Below are positions 8,080 through 16,783 of a stretch of DNA of 63,961 nt, in pieces. A program made the translations under genes and the position numbers. Source of the stretch: Acidobacteria bacterium UBA2990 (GTDB lineage: Bacteria > Acidobacteriota > Vicinamibacteria > Vicinamibacterales > UBA8438). Within the stretch, counting starts at the first letter, position 1. Every line of letters begins with the position of its first letter. The stretch spans positions 1 to 63,961 of the forward strand of contig DEAE01000001.1 of the NCBI GenBank assembly GCA_002347025.1, read 5' to 3'. Below the pieces are notes generated by a model, which was given only the letters and a program-made list of their open reading frames with translations, had not been told where the DNA came from and ran no database searches.

Positions 8080-8838
8080 TCAATCTCGACTCTGAAGCTT
8101 CATTAACAAACGTAGGATTTCAAGGTAGAGCCAAACCAGTGTTACCAACAGACCGAAGGCTGCGTACCACTCCATATACTTGGGGACGCCTCGTTCAGCG
8201 CCTTCTTCGATGAAGTCAAAATCGAGTACTAGATTGAGTGCTGCGATTACGACCACGAATACGCTAAACAAGATACCAAAGGTGCCGTTTGAATGGATAA
8301 GTGGAACACTAATACCGAAGAAACCGAGGATAAAACTCAAGAAATAAACCAATCCGATACCGCCTGTTGCGGCAAAAATACCCAGTTTAAAGTTCTCGGT
8401 GGCTTTGATGATGCCGCTACGGTAGGCAAACAACAGCGCGCCCAACGTGCCAAAGGTCAAGAAAACAGCCTGCGAAACGATACCTGGGTATGATTGTTCG
8501 AATAGATACGAAATACCTCCCAGGGCGAGGCCTTGAAGTGCCGCGTAGAGCGGGGTCGTGTAGGGTGCCCACGTTTGCTTGAAAACGGTTGCCAGCGCGA
8601 CGAGAAATCCGCCGAAAAATCCAAAGCCGATCCACCATGTGGGCACAGTTCCTTGGCTGCCTTGATCCCAGGTGAATGTTGCGGCTGCGAGCAAAACCAT
8701 CAGTGCCAGTGCGGTCTTGTTAACGGCTCCTCCAATAGTCATTGCGTCATCACCGGAAATGGGTATGGCGTGACTGTGGCTAAAAGTGTCGGACCCGAGT
8801 GCTGGGTTTCCAGATCGCAGAGCGAGGTGAGCAGACAT
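8080..8838 (-). CDS. Bax inhibitor-1/YccA family membrane protein
   Basis: A 252-residue protein with an N-terminal cytoplasmic stretch of about 40 residues and seven hydrophobic segments. It shows the pattern of the BaxI_1-like bacterial branch: PLYAALQGLALGGISYLFE in the middle, and ALNLVLDFDFIEEG followed by the MEWYAAFGLLVTLVWLYLEILRLL segment at the C-terminus. The acidic residues of the D-F-D-F-I-E-E segment correspond to the di-aspartyl pH sensor of characterised BI-1 calcium-leak proteins. The role in bacteria is poorly defined (ion leak or membrane stress). GAGGA lies 8 nt upstream of the ATG, supporting this start. Confidence 0.88.
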   Translation of the reverse strand: MSAHLALRSGNPALGSDTFSHSHAIPISGDDAMTIGGAVNKTALALMVLLAAATFTWDQGSQGTVPTWWIGFGFFGGFLVALATVFKQTWAPYTTPLYAALQGLALGGISYLFEQSYPGIVSQAVFLTFGTLGALLFAYRSGIIKATENFKLGIFAATGGIGLVYFLSFILGFFGISVPLIHSNGTFGILFSVFVVVIAALNLVLDFDFIEEGAERGVPKYMEWYAAFGLLVTLVWLYLEILRLLMKLQSRD

Positions 8839-9066
8839 ATTTGGGTTCCTCTAATTTGGTTTGGCGGGGCCTCTACTACAAGGTCCAGTCTTGGTCTATG
8901 ACCCTTTCACTGTAGCGCTATTAACTGCTGTTCAACAACTCTCTGCGGAGCTATTGGTAGTGTGTTCCTGCTTCTAAGAAGAGTTGGGTTTTTGAGTTTT
9001 CCTTGATTAACCAGGTAATGTTTCTTGGCGTGTCTTTCGCCATTCGATATGGTCCCTGGGTTGCGG

Positions 9067-10242
9067 TTATCCTCGCTCCATCACAGGGTTGACCTCAACC
9101 TCGTAGTCGACCCCGTCGATTCCAAAACCAAACAGCTCCAAAAAGTCTTTACGAATCCCTTCCAGATCTGCAACCGTGGCCACATTTGCCGTTTCCACCA
9201 ACTCCCAACGCCTTACTACCTCGTCCTGGACAGGTTGTGAAAGTTCCCAGTCGTCCATGCGAATCCGGTCTTGGTCGTCTAGGTCTATGGATGTAGGGGA
9301 GTAGAGGGCTGTTTGAAACAGTCTATTGATGTGCGCGAGGCAGTCCTCGTGGTTGCCAGCTTCCTTCATGATTTTGAAAAGGAGGGCGAGGTATAGGGGA
9401 ACTACGGGGATAGCTGCGCTGGCCTGGGTCACGACGGCCTTCAAGGCTGCAACGTGAGCTTGGCCTCCGATGTCAGACAACCGTTTCCGAATGGCGGAAG
9501 CTGCTCGGTCTAGATCCACTTTTGCCTGACCGAGAGTCCCTTGCCAATAAATTGGCCATGTAAGCTTGCTGCCGATATAGGTGTAGGCGACCGTTTTGGC
9601 TTCTGGCGCTAATACACCACCCTCCATAAGGGAATCGATCCAGAACTCCCAATCTTCACCTCCCATGACGGCGACAGTGGCTTCGGTCTCAGCATCATTG
9701 GCTGGGTCTAGTGTGGTGTCGAATACCTCTCCGGTGTCTTTGTTGAGGGACTTTACGTGGAAGGGCTCACCAAGTGGCTTAATGGCCGATCGATGCACAA
9801 TGCCAGTTCGCGGATGTTGGCGTAATGGTGCTGCTAGGCTGTAGACGAAGAGATCAATTTGGCCTAGTGATGACTGAATTTCGGCGACTACTTGGGATTT
9901 CATGTCGTCGGAAAACGCATCGCCATCCAGCGTCTTGGCGTAAAGTCCGCGTTTTTGGGCTTCGGTTTCGAATGCCAAGTTGTTGTACCACCCTGCTGTA
10001 GCAGTTTTGTTTGCTTTCGGCGCCTTTTCAAAAGAGACGCCGAGTGTGGCGGCTCCACCACCAAACCCTGAGACGATCCGAGAGGCTAAGCCGTAGCCAC
10101 CGGACGCTCCTACGACGAGCACCTTGCGAGGTGGGTTGTTGAAAGGGGTTGCCCTTTCGATTTGATCACGCACCCGGGCCGCGCAGCCGGACGGATGCGC
10201 AGTTGTGCAGATGAACCCTCGAATCCGTGGCCTAATAATCAT
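9067..10242 (-). CDS. fabV: FabV, NADH-dependent trans-2-enoyl-ACP reductase
   Basis: A 391-residue monomeric enoyl reductase that catalyses the last step of each fatty-acid elongation cycle in the cytoplasm. The start MIIRPRIRGFICTTAHPSGC is the FabV N-terminus. The NADH-binding loop VVGASGGYGLASR lies at residues 43-55. The catalytic pair follows the FabV-specific Y-x8-K spacing (Tyr232, Lys241), longer than the Y-x6-K of FabI. Full length is typical. FabV enzymes are generally insensitive to triclosan. The gene stands alone, with no other fab gene adjacent. Confidence 0.97.
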   Translation of the reverse strand: MIIRPRIRGFICTTAHPSGCAARVRDQIERATPFNNPPRKVLVVGASGGYGLASRIVSGFGGGAATLGVSFEKAPKANKTATAGWYNNLAFETEAQKRGLYAKTLDGDAFSDDMKSQVVAEIQSSLGQIDLFVYSLAAPLRQHPRTGIVHRSAIKPLGEPFHVKSLNKDTGEVFDTTLDPANDAETEATVAVMGGEDWEFWIDSLMEGGVLAPEAKTVAYTYIGSKLTWPIYWQGTLGQAKVDLDRAASAIRKRLSDIGGQAHVAALKAVVTQASAAIPVVPLYLALLFKIMKEAGNHEDCLAHINRLFQTALYSPTSIDLDDQDRIRMDDWELSQPVQDEVVRRWELVETANVATVADLEGIRKDFLELFGFGIDGVDYEVEVNPVMERG

Positions 10243-10780
10243 TTCGAAATCATACCTAGTAGTAGGGTGTTCCGCAGAATTAGAGAGTTTGGAAATAGCT
10301 GTTTGGTAGAAATTGAAGAGGTGAGCATCGACGGAGTCTCGGTGTTCTGGGCCTTACGGTCTTCTTGCCTTTTGGCACGTTGACATGCTTTATCATCACC
10401 GGTGGAAGTATAATCTCTGCCGCCCATTATTAGGCACTTGGGTTTTGACTGTGTCCTTTCGGCTGTGTCCCGTGGATACTTTTAGTCCAGGCCTGCGGTT
10501 GGGTCATGCGTCGACAAATATGATCTGAGCCAGCGAGACATCCAAGTGTGGAGCTGTGGGATCGTTCAGGACGTCTCGGCGTCAGGCGGGCAACGGTACG
10601 ACAGAGTGCTGTCGACCTGATTGGCTCACACAGTGTCAACTGATAGCAGATAGGCCTAGTGTTCCTTAACTGTTTCTGGCTGAGCTTGGTTTGCTCGATA
10701 AGTAAAGCATGCGTGCGAGCTCTAGGCAAGATGACGGTGATAGCTCAAGATGTCTTCTCGCGTGTTCGATGGAGGAACGG
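10243..10780. other. divergent intergenic region between fabV and the FNR-like gene
   Basis: About 540 bp with only low-quality shadow frames on both strands. Promoters for fabV (leftward) and the oxidoreductase (rightward) should lie here, but I could not identify convincing -35/-10 pairs. No repeats or terminator hairpins were noticed. Confidence 0.5.
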
Positions 10781-11767
10781 ATGGCGGAACGGAGAACTGG
10801 AGCGGTGATTGAAGATCAACTTCTGTCACCGACGCTTTTGCGGTTTCGGGTAGAGGCTGAGCCAGGGCAGCAATTTCCCGCCTATGTGGCAGGACAACAC
10901 ATTCCGCTTGGTCGCGATGACTGCAAGTTGACTCGAAAAGCCGGGACGGCCTCTGATGGCAAGCCGGTTTGTGAACCTGAGTTTGATCCCTGGGGTCGCC
11001 AAACTGTTGGTCCACTCAAACAGTATTACTCCATGGCTTCATCTCCGGCAGAAACCGCCGAGCATGGTTGGCTTGAATTTCTTGTTGCTATAGACCACGG
11101 ATACCACGGTCTGCCTGGTCGTCTTTACGAGGATCTCTATCATGCGGGAGAGTCTGTGAAGTGTGGGGTTAGTTATTACGAAAGTGTTGGTGGCAACTTC
11201 ACGCTAGAGGCCCGTACCCGCGAGGCTGACAGTGTGTTGATGATCGGGACAGGTACAGGGGTTGCACCTTTCGTATCAATGCTCAAGGAATTGCACGCTC
11301 AAGATACCTCCCTCAAGTCTGGTTGCCGCTACACCCTGCTGCAGACTGGCCGTACGGTTCCGGAGTTAGCCTACCGGGAACTGTTGTCAGAAATCGAAGG
11401 GGCGGGCCGCTTCGATTTCCTTTATCTGCCTACGATCAGTCGTCCATCTTCAGACGACCCAACTGACAAGCAGATAGGGCGAGGGCGTGCCAATAATGTT
11501 GTCAGACACATCTATGGGCTTCCAACGGCTGAGGAGGAAAAGGCGACTGGGGCGACGAGCGAAGTTACTCGAGCGGCTGCAAATTTGGCGCTTGACAGGT
11601 TAGTGAACCCGATTTTACCCAGTCACGTGAGTGTGGCCTCTCTAGTCCCACGGCTTGACCCAAAATCGACAGTATTGCTGGCGTGTGGAAATCCGGCGTT
11701 CCTCGCCGATATTAAGGCGAGTACTAAACGGTGCCAGCTTCGGTTTGAGACGGAGGCCGGGGCCTAG
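10781..11767 (+). CDS. ferredoxin/flavodoxin-NADP+ reductase-like FAD oxidoreductase
   Basis: A two-domain FNR-fold enzyme of 328 residues from this start. The FAD domain carries QYYSMASSP, the position of the usual R-x-Y-S-x-A-S motif, but with Gln in place of the FAD-phosphate Arg. The NAD(P) domain carries MIGTGTGVAPFVSML, and near the C-terminus ACGNPAFL replaces the usual C-G-N-P-x-M. An insertion of about 30 residues lies before YYSM and another after the RPSSDD segment. I start at ATG 10781 because GGAGG sits 5 nt upstream; in-frame ATGs at 10709 and 10769 lack a site. It probably supplies or drains electrons from ferredoxin or flavodoxin in the cytoplasm. Confidence 0.8.
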   Translation: MAERRTGAVIEDQLLSPTLLRFRVEAEPGQQFPAYVAGQHIPLGRDDCKLTRKAGTASDGKPVCEPEFDPWGRQTVGPLKQYYSMASSPAETAEHGWLEFLVAIDHGYHGLPGRLYEDLYHAGESVKCGVSYYESVGGNFTLEARTREADSVLMIGTGTGVAPFVSMLKELHAQDTSLKSGCRYTLLQTGRTVPELAYRELLSEIEGAGRFDFLYLPTISRPSSDDPTDKQIGRGRANNVVRHIYGLPTAEEEKATGATSEVTRAAANLALDRLVNPILPSHVSVASLVPRLDPKSTVLLACGNPAFLADIKASTKRCQLRFETEAGA

Positions 11768-11782
11768 TTGGGCATGTGAATT

Positions 11783-12220
11783 TTAATCTGTTGCAGTGAA
11801 GCTCACTGCATCGTCAATGGGAATTTGGTTTAGCAGCGCTTTATGCACTGGAGATTGTGTCGCTATCCGCCTCAGTAGAGCGCGTTGCTGTTCGGTCAGT
11901 TGGCCATGAATCATGACTCGATTCTTGATTCCCGCGATCAGGTCGTCGTCTTGTGCCCCGAGATTGTTACTGTCTTGAGCATGCTCTGGGTCGTACTCAA
12001 GGGTGACGTCGACGCCGGCTAATGGAATCCCGGTCTTGGTCGCGTGGAATCGCAGGGTCATTGCTGTGCATGCGGCCAGACTTCCTAGTAGAAATTCGTA
12101 GGGTGTTGGCCCTGAGTCTTTACCACCAGCGAGTTTTGGCTCGTCACTTCTCCAGAGAAATCTCCGGGCTCGAATGTCTACCGCGGTACCGGCCTTGAGA
12201 GATGCTGTGACACTGGTCAT
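11783..12220 (-). CDS. OsmC/Ohr family protein lacking the second cysteine
   Basis: A 145-residue OsmC-fold protein. The conserved helix GPTPYEFLLGSLAACTAMTLR contains the first Cys (Cys51). The second conserved Cys of active organic hydroperoxide reductases, normally in a CPVH motif, is Ser here (QSPVHKAL, Ser123). A peroxidase cycle with an intramolecular disulfide is therefore unlikely unless another thiol resolves it. I start at the internal ATG 12220, preceded by GGAAGGTG, instead of the longer frame from 12316, because this matches family length. It lies convergent to the FNR-like gene with a 15-bp gap. Confidence 0.85.
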   Translation of the reverse strand: MTSVTASLKAGTAVDIRARRFLWRSDEPKLAGGKDSGPTPYEFLLGSLAACTAMTLRFHATKTGIPLAGVDVTLEYDPEHAQDSNNLGAQDDDLIAGIKNRVMIHGQLTEQQRALLRRIATQSPVHKALLNQIPIDDAVSFTATD

Positions 12221-12347
12221 GTGTTCACCTTCCGGTCTCAACGAGGGGGACTCTTCGCTTTCAAATATGAGGGTCCGCCTAAATTTCACGAATCCAGGGC
12301 GGTGGTGGAGAACCATACGTTAGTCGGCTGTATGGTCATTGGCTTTT

Positions 12348-13160
12348 CTATTTTCGTGGCAGAGCAATAGTTACAGTTGTCGTCTCCCGTCGGCGCATTT
12401 GCACATGTGTGATGTACGTTTCATAACCGGCTCGGTTTACCTCAATCTGACGTCTGCCTACACCGAGGGCCAGCGCTGGCGGACGGTGGCCTACGCTCTT
12501 CCACTCTTCACCGTCGATGCAGATAGTAGCGTCTCGGGGGTGCACTCGAATGGTTAGTGTTCCATGGCCGTTTCCAGGCACTCGGGTTGATTCGAAACCT
12601 CGGTGTCTCGTAGCTGGAAGTAGTGATTCGGCTTTGGGAAGGGAGCACATCTCAGAAGTGCCTGAATTTTCAGGATGAGAAACCAATTGTTCCATCACGT
12701 GCTTGACATGAAATGTCTGTCCGATCGGCAAATAAAGTTTCTCTGTTACAGTGCGATAGCCTTGTAGCCGAAGCTTGATAGTGTGTTCGCCAGAAGGTAA
12801 CTGTAACCGCTGCAACAACCCATCGTTACTGTCTACAATGCCAGCATAATATCCATCAATGTAGACTTCGGTTTTTTTCGGCCTTACATCTAGAAGAACC
12901 GATCCGTGGTTGCCATAATCGGTATAGAACTTGGAGTAGGGTCTCCGGGTCCAATAGATATATGGGTTGAGTATGCTTGCATTATAGAAGTGTGGAGTAA
13001 ACGGAGGTCTTGGACCGACGGACAAGTGCGCAGGAAGACGTGCTACTGGTCCCTGTATCATGGTTAGGGTCTTCTGGGCATCGGAAATGGTAGGCAAGAC
13101 GAGCATCGCAATCGTGCTGATCAGACCCGTCCACCATGTGGACCGTTTCAGAGTAAACAT
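12348..13160 (-). CDS. exported protein with two PEGA domains
   Basis: A 270-residue protein beginning with a signal peptide (MFTLKRSTWW, then a hydrophobic core, likely cleavage near ISDAQ). It contains two PEGA repeats: GSVLLDVRPKKTEVYIDGYY with LPSGEHTIKLRLQGY, and GTLTIRVHPRDATICIDGE with GVGRRQIEVNRAGYE. PEGA domains are short beta-sandwich modules of surface or periplasmic proteins with no catalytic role. I reject the longer frame starting at 13325 because it overlaps the CNNM gene, and because AAAGGG precedes the ATG at 13160. The start lies 10 bp after the CNNM gene's stop, suggesting co-transcription. Confidence 0.85.
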   Translation of the reverse strand: MFTLKRSTWWTGLISTIAMLVLPTISDAQKTLTMIQGPVARLPAHLSVGPRPPFTPHFYNASILNPYIYWTRRPYSKFYTDYGNHGSVLLDVRPKKTEVYIDGYYAGIVDSNDGLLQRLQLPSGEHTIKLRLQGYRTVTEKLYLPIGQTFHVKHVMEQLVSHPENSGTSEMCSLPKAESLLPATRHRGFESTRVPGNGHGTLTIRVHPRDATICIDGEEWKSVGHRPPALALGVGRRQIEVNRAGYETYITHVQMRRRETTTVTIALPRK

Positions 13161-13170
13161 TGAAAGCCCT

Positions 13171-14232
13171 TTAGTTCTTGTCTTGCTGTGTTGTGGTTGG
13201 AGGAGCAGTGCTGGCCTGAAATCGCCTTTGATTCCTAGCAAAGGCTCTGAGGTCTGGGATTTGGTCGAATTCGTCAACGATCTCGCGACCGAGAATTTCT
13301 TCGAGAACATCCTCAAGGGTGACAATACCGCTCACATGTCCAAATTCATTGGTGGCTATAACCAAGTGTTGCCGTCGCTCGAGAAAGGTGCGAAGTAGTT
13401 TGTCTAGCTTGACCGTTTCTATCACGAAGTGAACTGGGTGCATCAGCTCGTCAAGCGAGAGTTCGAACTGGTCTTTCGCAGCCGCCCGAAGAATGTCGCG
13501 TCGGTGGACAATTCCAATGATGTCATCATCACTTTTGTCGAACACTGGAATGCGGCTATGTTGCAGGAGCTGTTCATTTGTTGCTGCTTGGTCCACCCCG
13601 ATGTTTGCTGGGAGTGTGAAGACCACCGTGTTGGGCGTCATGATTTCAGCAGCGGTCTTGGTCTCAAGCTTTAACACGTTACTGATGACATCGGCTTCGT
13701 GAGGTTTTAAATCGCCCGTGCTTAGTCCCCTACGCACAATCAGCAGTAATTCTTCGTCTGAGACGCGTTCTTCCTCGTGTTTGCTTGAGATTATTTTGGT
13801 AACAAATTGGCTGACCCAGATTACCGGTGTTGCGATCTGTACAAGTGTTGCGAGTGGTTTGGCTATCGGTCCAGCCAACTTCCTAGCGTAGGTAACTCCG
13901 GCGGTTTTGGGAATGATTTCAGCAAATAACAGAATGGCTAGCGTGAAAGCTCCAGAGAAGTAACCGATCCAATATGAACCCAGCACGGAGCTTGCGATGG
14001 CCCCGGCCAAGGCTGCCCCGCCTGTGTTGGCAATTGTGTTTAGCGAGAGGACCGCCGCAATGGGACGGTCCACTTCAGAACGCAAATTCCGCAGCAAAGT
14101 CCCCCTCGGGTCACCGGCCCGATCGAGTGAGTCGATATGTGATGGGGCAACCGAATAGAGTACTGCTTCGACGAGTGAGCAGGCGCCAGAAGCCAATACA
14201 ACAAGGGTGACAACTATTAAGAGTTCGAACAT
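13171..14232 (-). CDS. CNNM (DUF21)/CBS-pair membrane protein, HlyC/CorC family
   Basis: A 353-residue protein. Residues 1-140 form a DUF21/CNNM transmembrane domain with small-residue helices (ANTGGAALAGAIASSVLG) and the FAEIIPKTAGVTYA motif. Residues about 185-320 form a tandem CBS pair (TPNTVVFTLP, SRIPVFDKSDDDIIGIVHRRD, GIVTLEDVLEEILGREIVDEFD). The C-terminal CorC_HlyC transporter-associated domain is missing; the tail is a short Gln/Thr-rich stretch. Family members act in magnesium or cobalt homeostasis in the inner membrane. The PEGA gene follows 10 bp downstream. Confidence 0.88.
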   Translation of the reverse strand: MFELLIVVTLVVLASGACSLVEAVLYSVAPSHIDSLDRAGDPRGTLLRNLRSEVDRPIAAVLSLNTIANTGGAALAGAIASSVLGSYWIGYFSGAFTLAILLFAEIIPKTAGVTYARKLAGPIAKPLATLVQIATPVIWVSQFVTKIISSKHEEERVSDEELLLIVRRGLSTGDLKPHEADVISNVLKLETKTAAEIMTPNTVVFTLPANIGVDQAATNEQLLQHSRIPVFDKSDDDIIGIVHRRDILRAAAKDQFELSLDELMHPVHFVIETVKLDKLLRTFLERRQHLVIATNEFGHVSGIVTLEDVLEEILGREIVDEFDQIPDLRAFARNQRRFQASTAPPTTTQQDKN

Positions 14233-14328
14233 GGTGATACTTATGGACTCGGTGCTGACCCCTGATATCCAAATTCTGGTTGATGATGCCTCTCGAGTGG
14301 AATGCAGGAAGTCTGGCTTAATAACGAG

Positions 14329-14363
14329 GTAGGTATGAGAGTTTGCTTGACTCTCATACCTAC
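14329..14363. repeat. perfect 13-bp inverted repeat (hairpin) between hflC and the CNNM gene
   Basis: GTAGGTATGAGAG at 14329-14341 is followed after a 9-nt loop by its exact reverse complement at 14351-14363. It lies in the 168-bp gap between the hflC stop and the CNNM start, both leftward genes. Neither side has a T-run, so it is not a classical intrinsic terminator. It may cause partial termination or stabilise the hflKC transcript's 3' end. Confidence 0.85.
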
Positions 14364-14400
14364 GGGTATTGGTTGCGGCCCTCCGGTTCTAGCTGTTGAT

Positions 14401-15372
14401 TCAACGCGGCGCTTCAAGGAACCGTAGTAGTTCGCTGTCCGTCCCAAGAATGAAGAAAGTGCTGGGATCCATCGTTCGCTCGTAGGTTTCTAGAGACTTG
14501 GTGAATGCGTAGAATGCGGCATCCTGCCCATAGGCTTCGGCGTAGATCGCAGTTGCATCAGCATCGGCATTCCCACGTAATTCCTCGGCAGTTCTGAAGG
14601 CTTCAGACTGGATTCGGGCAAGGTCCCGTTCACGCTCACCCTGAATGCGGGCTGAATGGCCCTGTCCTTCGGATCTGAATTCTTCAGCAATCCGCTGCCG
14701 TTCTGCAATCATCCGCGCAAATACGTCTTGCTGTACGTCGGCAATGTAATTGATTCGTTTGAATCGCAGATCTAGAAGCTCGATGCCTAACTCAGCGACT
14801 GCCGATGTTGAAGCTTCGAGGATCTCTCGCGTGATCTGGTCACGGCCGGTGTTAATCGGTTCCAGTTCTTCCTGCTCTCCATCGGTGTTAATCGGTTCCA
14901 GTTCTTCTTCCTCGATTCTCTCTCTATTTTCACTGTTGACAGTTGTGTCGGCTGGGATGCGGTTACTGCTTCTGACGATCTCGATGAGGTCATGCCTTGC
15001 TACCGCATTGCGAGTTTCGCCGTCGAGAATGTCGTCGAGCCTGGATTGTGCTCCCTGTTCGTCTCGGAGTCGCTGGAAAAAGAGCAGAGGGTCAGTAATC
15101 CTCCAGCGGGCGTACGTGTCAACCCAGATAAACCGTCGATCCCGTGTCGGGACCTGATTCGGAAAACCGTCCCACTCCAAGAACCGCTTTTCAAACATGT
15201 TCGCGGTTTGTATGAACGGTATCTTGAAGTGGAGGCCGGGTTCAGTGACTGGAGTTCCGACAGGTTCACCGAACTGGGTGATGATGGCTTGATTCACTTC
15301 GCTGACCCGGTAGGCTGCATTGACAAGGAAGAATAGAGCGATAAGCAACAGAGCTAGTAGGTTCGCTTTCAT
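14401..15372 (-). CDS. hflC: HflC, protease modulator of FtsH
   Basis: A 323-residue SPFH/prohibitin protein with one N-terminal membrane anchor (residues 4-21) and the SPFH domain starting VNQAIITQFGEPVG. The conserved blocks EPGLHFKIPF and FEKRFLEWDG follow. The C-terminal part is a coiled coil rich in Glu/Arg/Ala. With HflK it forms the periplasmic cage that regulates FtsH. Its ATG overlaps the hflK stop (ATGA), so the two are translationally coupled. An acidic segment of about 25 residues (about 150-175) contains a duplicated EELEPINT motif not expected in HflC. Confidence 0.95.
   Translation of the reverse strand: MKANLLALLLIALFFLVNAAYRVSEVNQAIITQFGEPVGTPVTEPGLHFKIPFIQTANMFEKRFLEWDGFPNQVPTRDRRFIWVDTYARWRITDPLLFFQRLRDEQGAQSRLDDILDGETRNAVARHDLIEIVRSSNRIPADTTVNSENRERIEEEELEPINTDGEQEELEPINTGRDQITREILEASTSAVAELGIELLDLRFKRINYIADVQQDVFARMIAERQRIAEEFRSEGQGHSARIQGERERDLARIQSEAFRTAEELRGNADADATAIYAEAYGQDAAFYAFTKSLETYERTMDPSTFFILGTDSELLRFLEAPR
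14847..14907 (-). repeat. in-frame tandem duplication inside hflC
   Basis: A 25-nt sequence occurs identically at 14847-14871 and 14883-14907, a 36-bp (12-codon) period. It yields two copies of EELEPINT in the acidic insert of HflC. The near identity of the copies suggests recent slippage or duplication. Confidence 0.85.
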
Positions 15373-16403
15373 TGGCCACCTCCTGTACGTTGCTGGTTGT
15401 CCGGCGAAGGCGTTGTTGCAACCCGAGTTGCGCCATCCAGTGACAGCAACGGCAAGACGCCTGTGGCACCTTCTGCGACAAAAACCTTCCGGCCTACCTG
15501 TGGCAGGATCCGCTGCATGGTCTCAAGATACATGCGACGCCGTGTCACCGTCGGGGCCTCGCGATAGGCTTCTTCGATTGATGAGAAACGTGTGGCCTCG
15601 CCTTGAGCACGATTGATTCTGTCGAGGGCATATCCCTCAGCCTGTAGAATGGTCTGTTGGGCCTCGCCTCGTGCACGAGGAATTACAGCGTTGTACTCGG
15701 CGAGCGCCTCGTTGATGAGGCGATCTCGTTGTTGTTGAGCCTGGCTAACCTCGTCCCAGGAGGGTTTGACTGGGTCTGGTGGGTTGACGTCTTGCAGGAC
15801 GACCTGGTCGATTGTAATACCCATCTGGTACTGGTTGACTAGGGTTTGGAGTCTAGCTTCGACAGATGTTTCGATGTCTTGCCGGCCGACGGTAACCACT
15901 TCCGTGACAGTGCGATCACCGACCGTCTCCCGCATTATAGCTTCGTTCATTGCCCGGAATGTGTCTTCGAGATTCCTCACCTTAAACAAATATTCGTAGG
16001 GGTCAGCGACTCGGTACTGAACAATCCATTCCACGACAGCCACGTTCAGATCCCCAGTAAGCATCATCGACTCATCGGCTAATTGTTGATCCTGACCCAA
16101 ATATTGGGTGCGAACACCCGTGTCGGCTGTTCGGAAGCCGAATTCTTGTTTGAGTTGTCGCTGAACCGGGACCCGGAGCATTTGCTCAGCGAATGGAATC
16201 TTGAAATGTAGCCCAGGGTTGGTGGTACGGACATATTTCCCGAACCGCAAAATCACTCCAACTTCCTCTGGGTAGATTTGATAGGCGGTGCTAGTCGCCG
16301 TTGCCAATGCAGCAACCACCGCTGCCCCGAGCACGGCAGTTCGCCATGGAATTTTGGGTATCTTGAGCCCATTCACGTCGACGACGCGAAAATTATCAGT
16401 CAT
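15369..16403 (-). CDS. hflK: HflK, protease modulator of FtsH
   Basis: A 344-residue SPFH/prohibitin protein with a short cytoplasmic N-terminus (MTDNFRVVDVNG), one membrane segment (about residues 21-40) and YQIYPEEVGVILRFGKYVRT at the SPFH start. The PGLHFKIPF, VEWIVQYRVADPYEYLFKV and QDVNPPDPVKPSWDEVSQA blocks are typical of HflK. I use the internal ATG 16403, which has GAGGAGA 7 nt upstream, in place of the frame beginning at 16499. It lacks the Gly-rich cytoplasmic N-terminal region of E. coli HflK. hflC follows with a 4-bp overlap. Confidence 0.94.
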   Translation of the reverse strand: MTDNFRVVDVNGLKIPKIPWRTAVLGAAVVAALATATSTAYQIYPEEVGVILRFGKYVRTTNPGLHFKIPFAEQMLRVPVQRQLKQEFGFRTADTGVRTQYLGQDQQLADESMMLTGDLNVAVVEWIVQYRVADPYEYLFKVRNLEDTFRAMNEAIMRETVGDRTVTEVVTVGRQDIETSVEARLQTLVNQYQMGITIDQVVLQDVNPPDPVKPSWDEVSQAQQQRDRLINEALAEYNAVIPRARGEAQQTILQAEGYALDRINRAQGEATRFSSIEEAYREAPTVTRRRMYLETMQRILPQVGRKVFVAEGATGVLPLLSLDGATRVATTPSPDNQQRTGGGQ

Positions 16404-16783
16404 GAATAATTCTCCTCGATTGGAGGTGTGTCGTGTGAAGATTGTCGAAGTTGGTCGGCGCCATGGCCCACAATTGTCAAGTCGCCAATCTGTTATCACC
16501 GAGTACTGTAGCGCTAAATCGGTATCTGTGTACCGTTTTCAGGGTTAGTGCTCCAGAGATCTCTCCAGACTACTCACTTCTTGAGAAACGGTTTTCAACC
16601 TAGAAAGTGCTGAATCTGTGCTAATTCTGCATGCTCTGCACCTACGCTGGTGTCAGTTGAACTTGGCAATTCCATCAGTTCGCCAGAGGGTGCCAACCGT
16701 GTGGAACACACCGGTCACCAGACACTATCGCTTTTAAGCGGAGTTCAGACACATAAGTAGGGCAATGAACCATCTCCGATGGT
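16404..16783. other. intergenic region upstream of hflK
   Basis: No gene is visible in 380 bp. A small perfect stem AACCATC/GATGGTT (16768-16784, 3-nt loop) overlaps the end of the esterase gene but has no T-run. The hflKC promoter must be here, but no strong hexamers were found. Confidence 0.5.
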
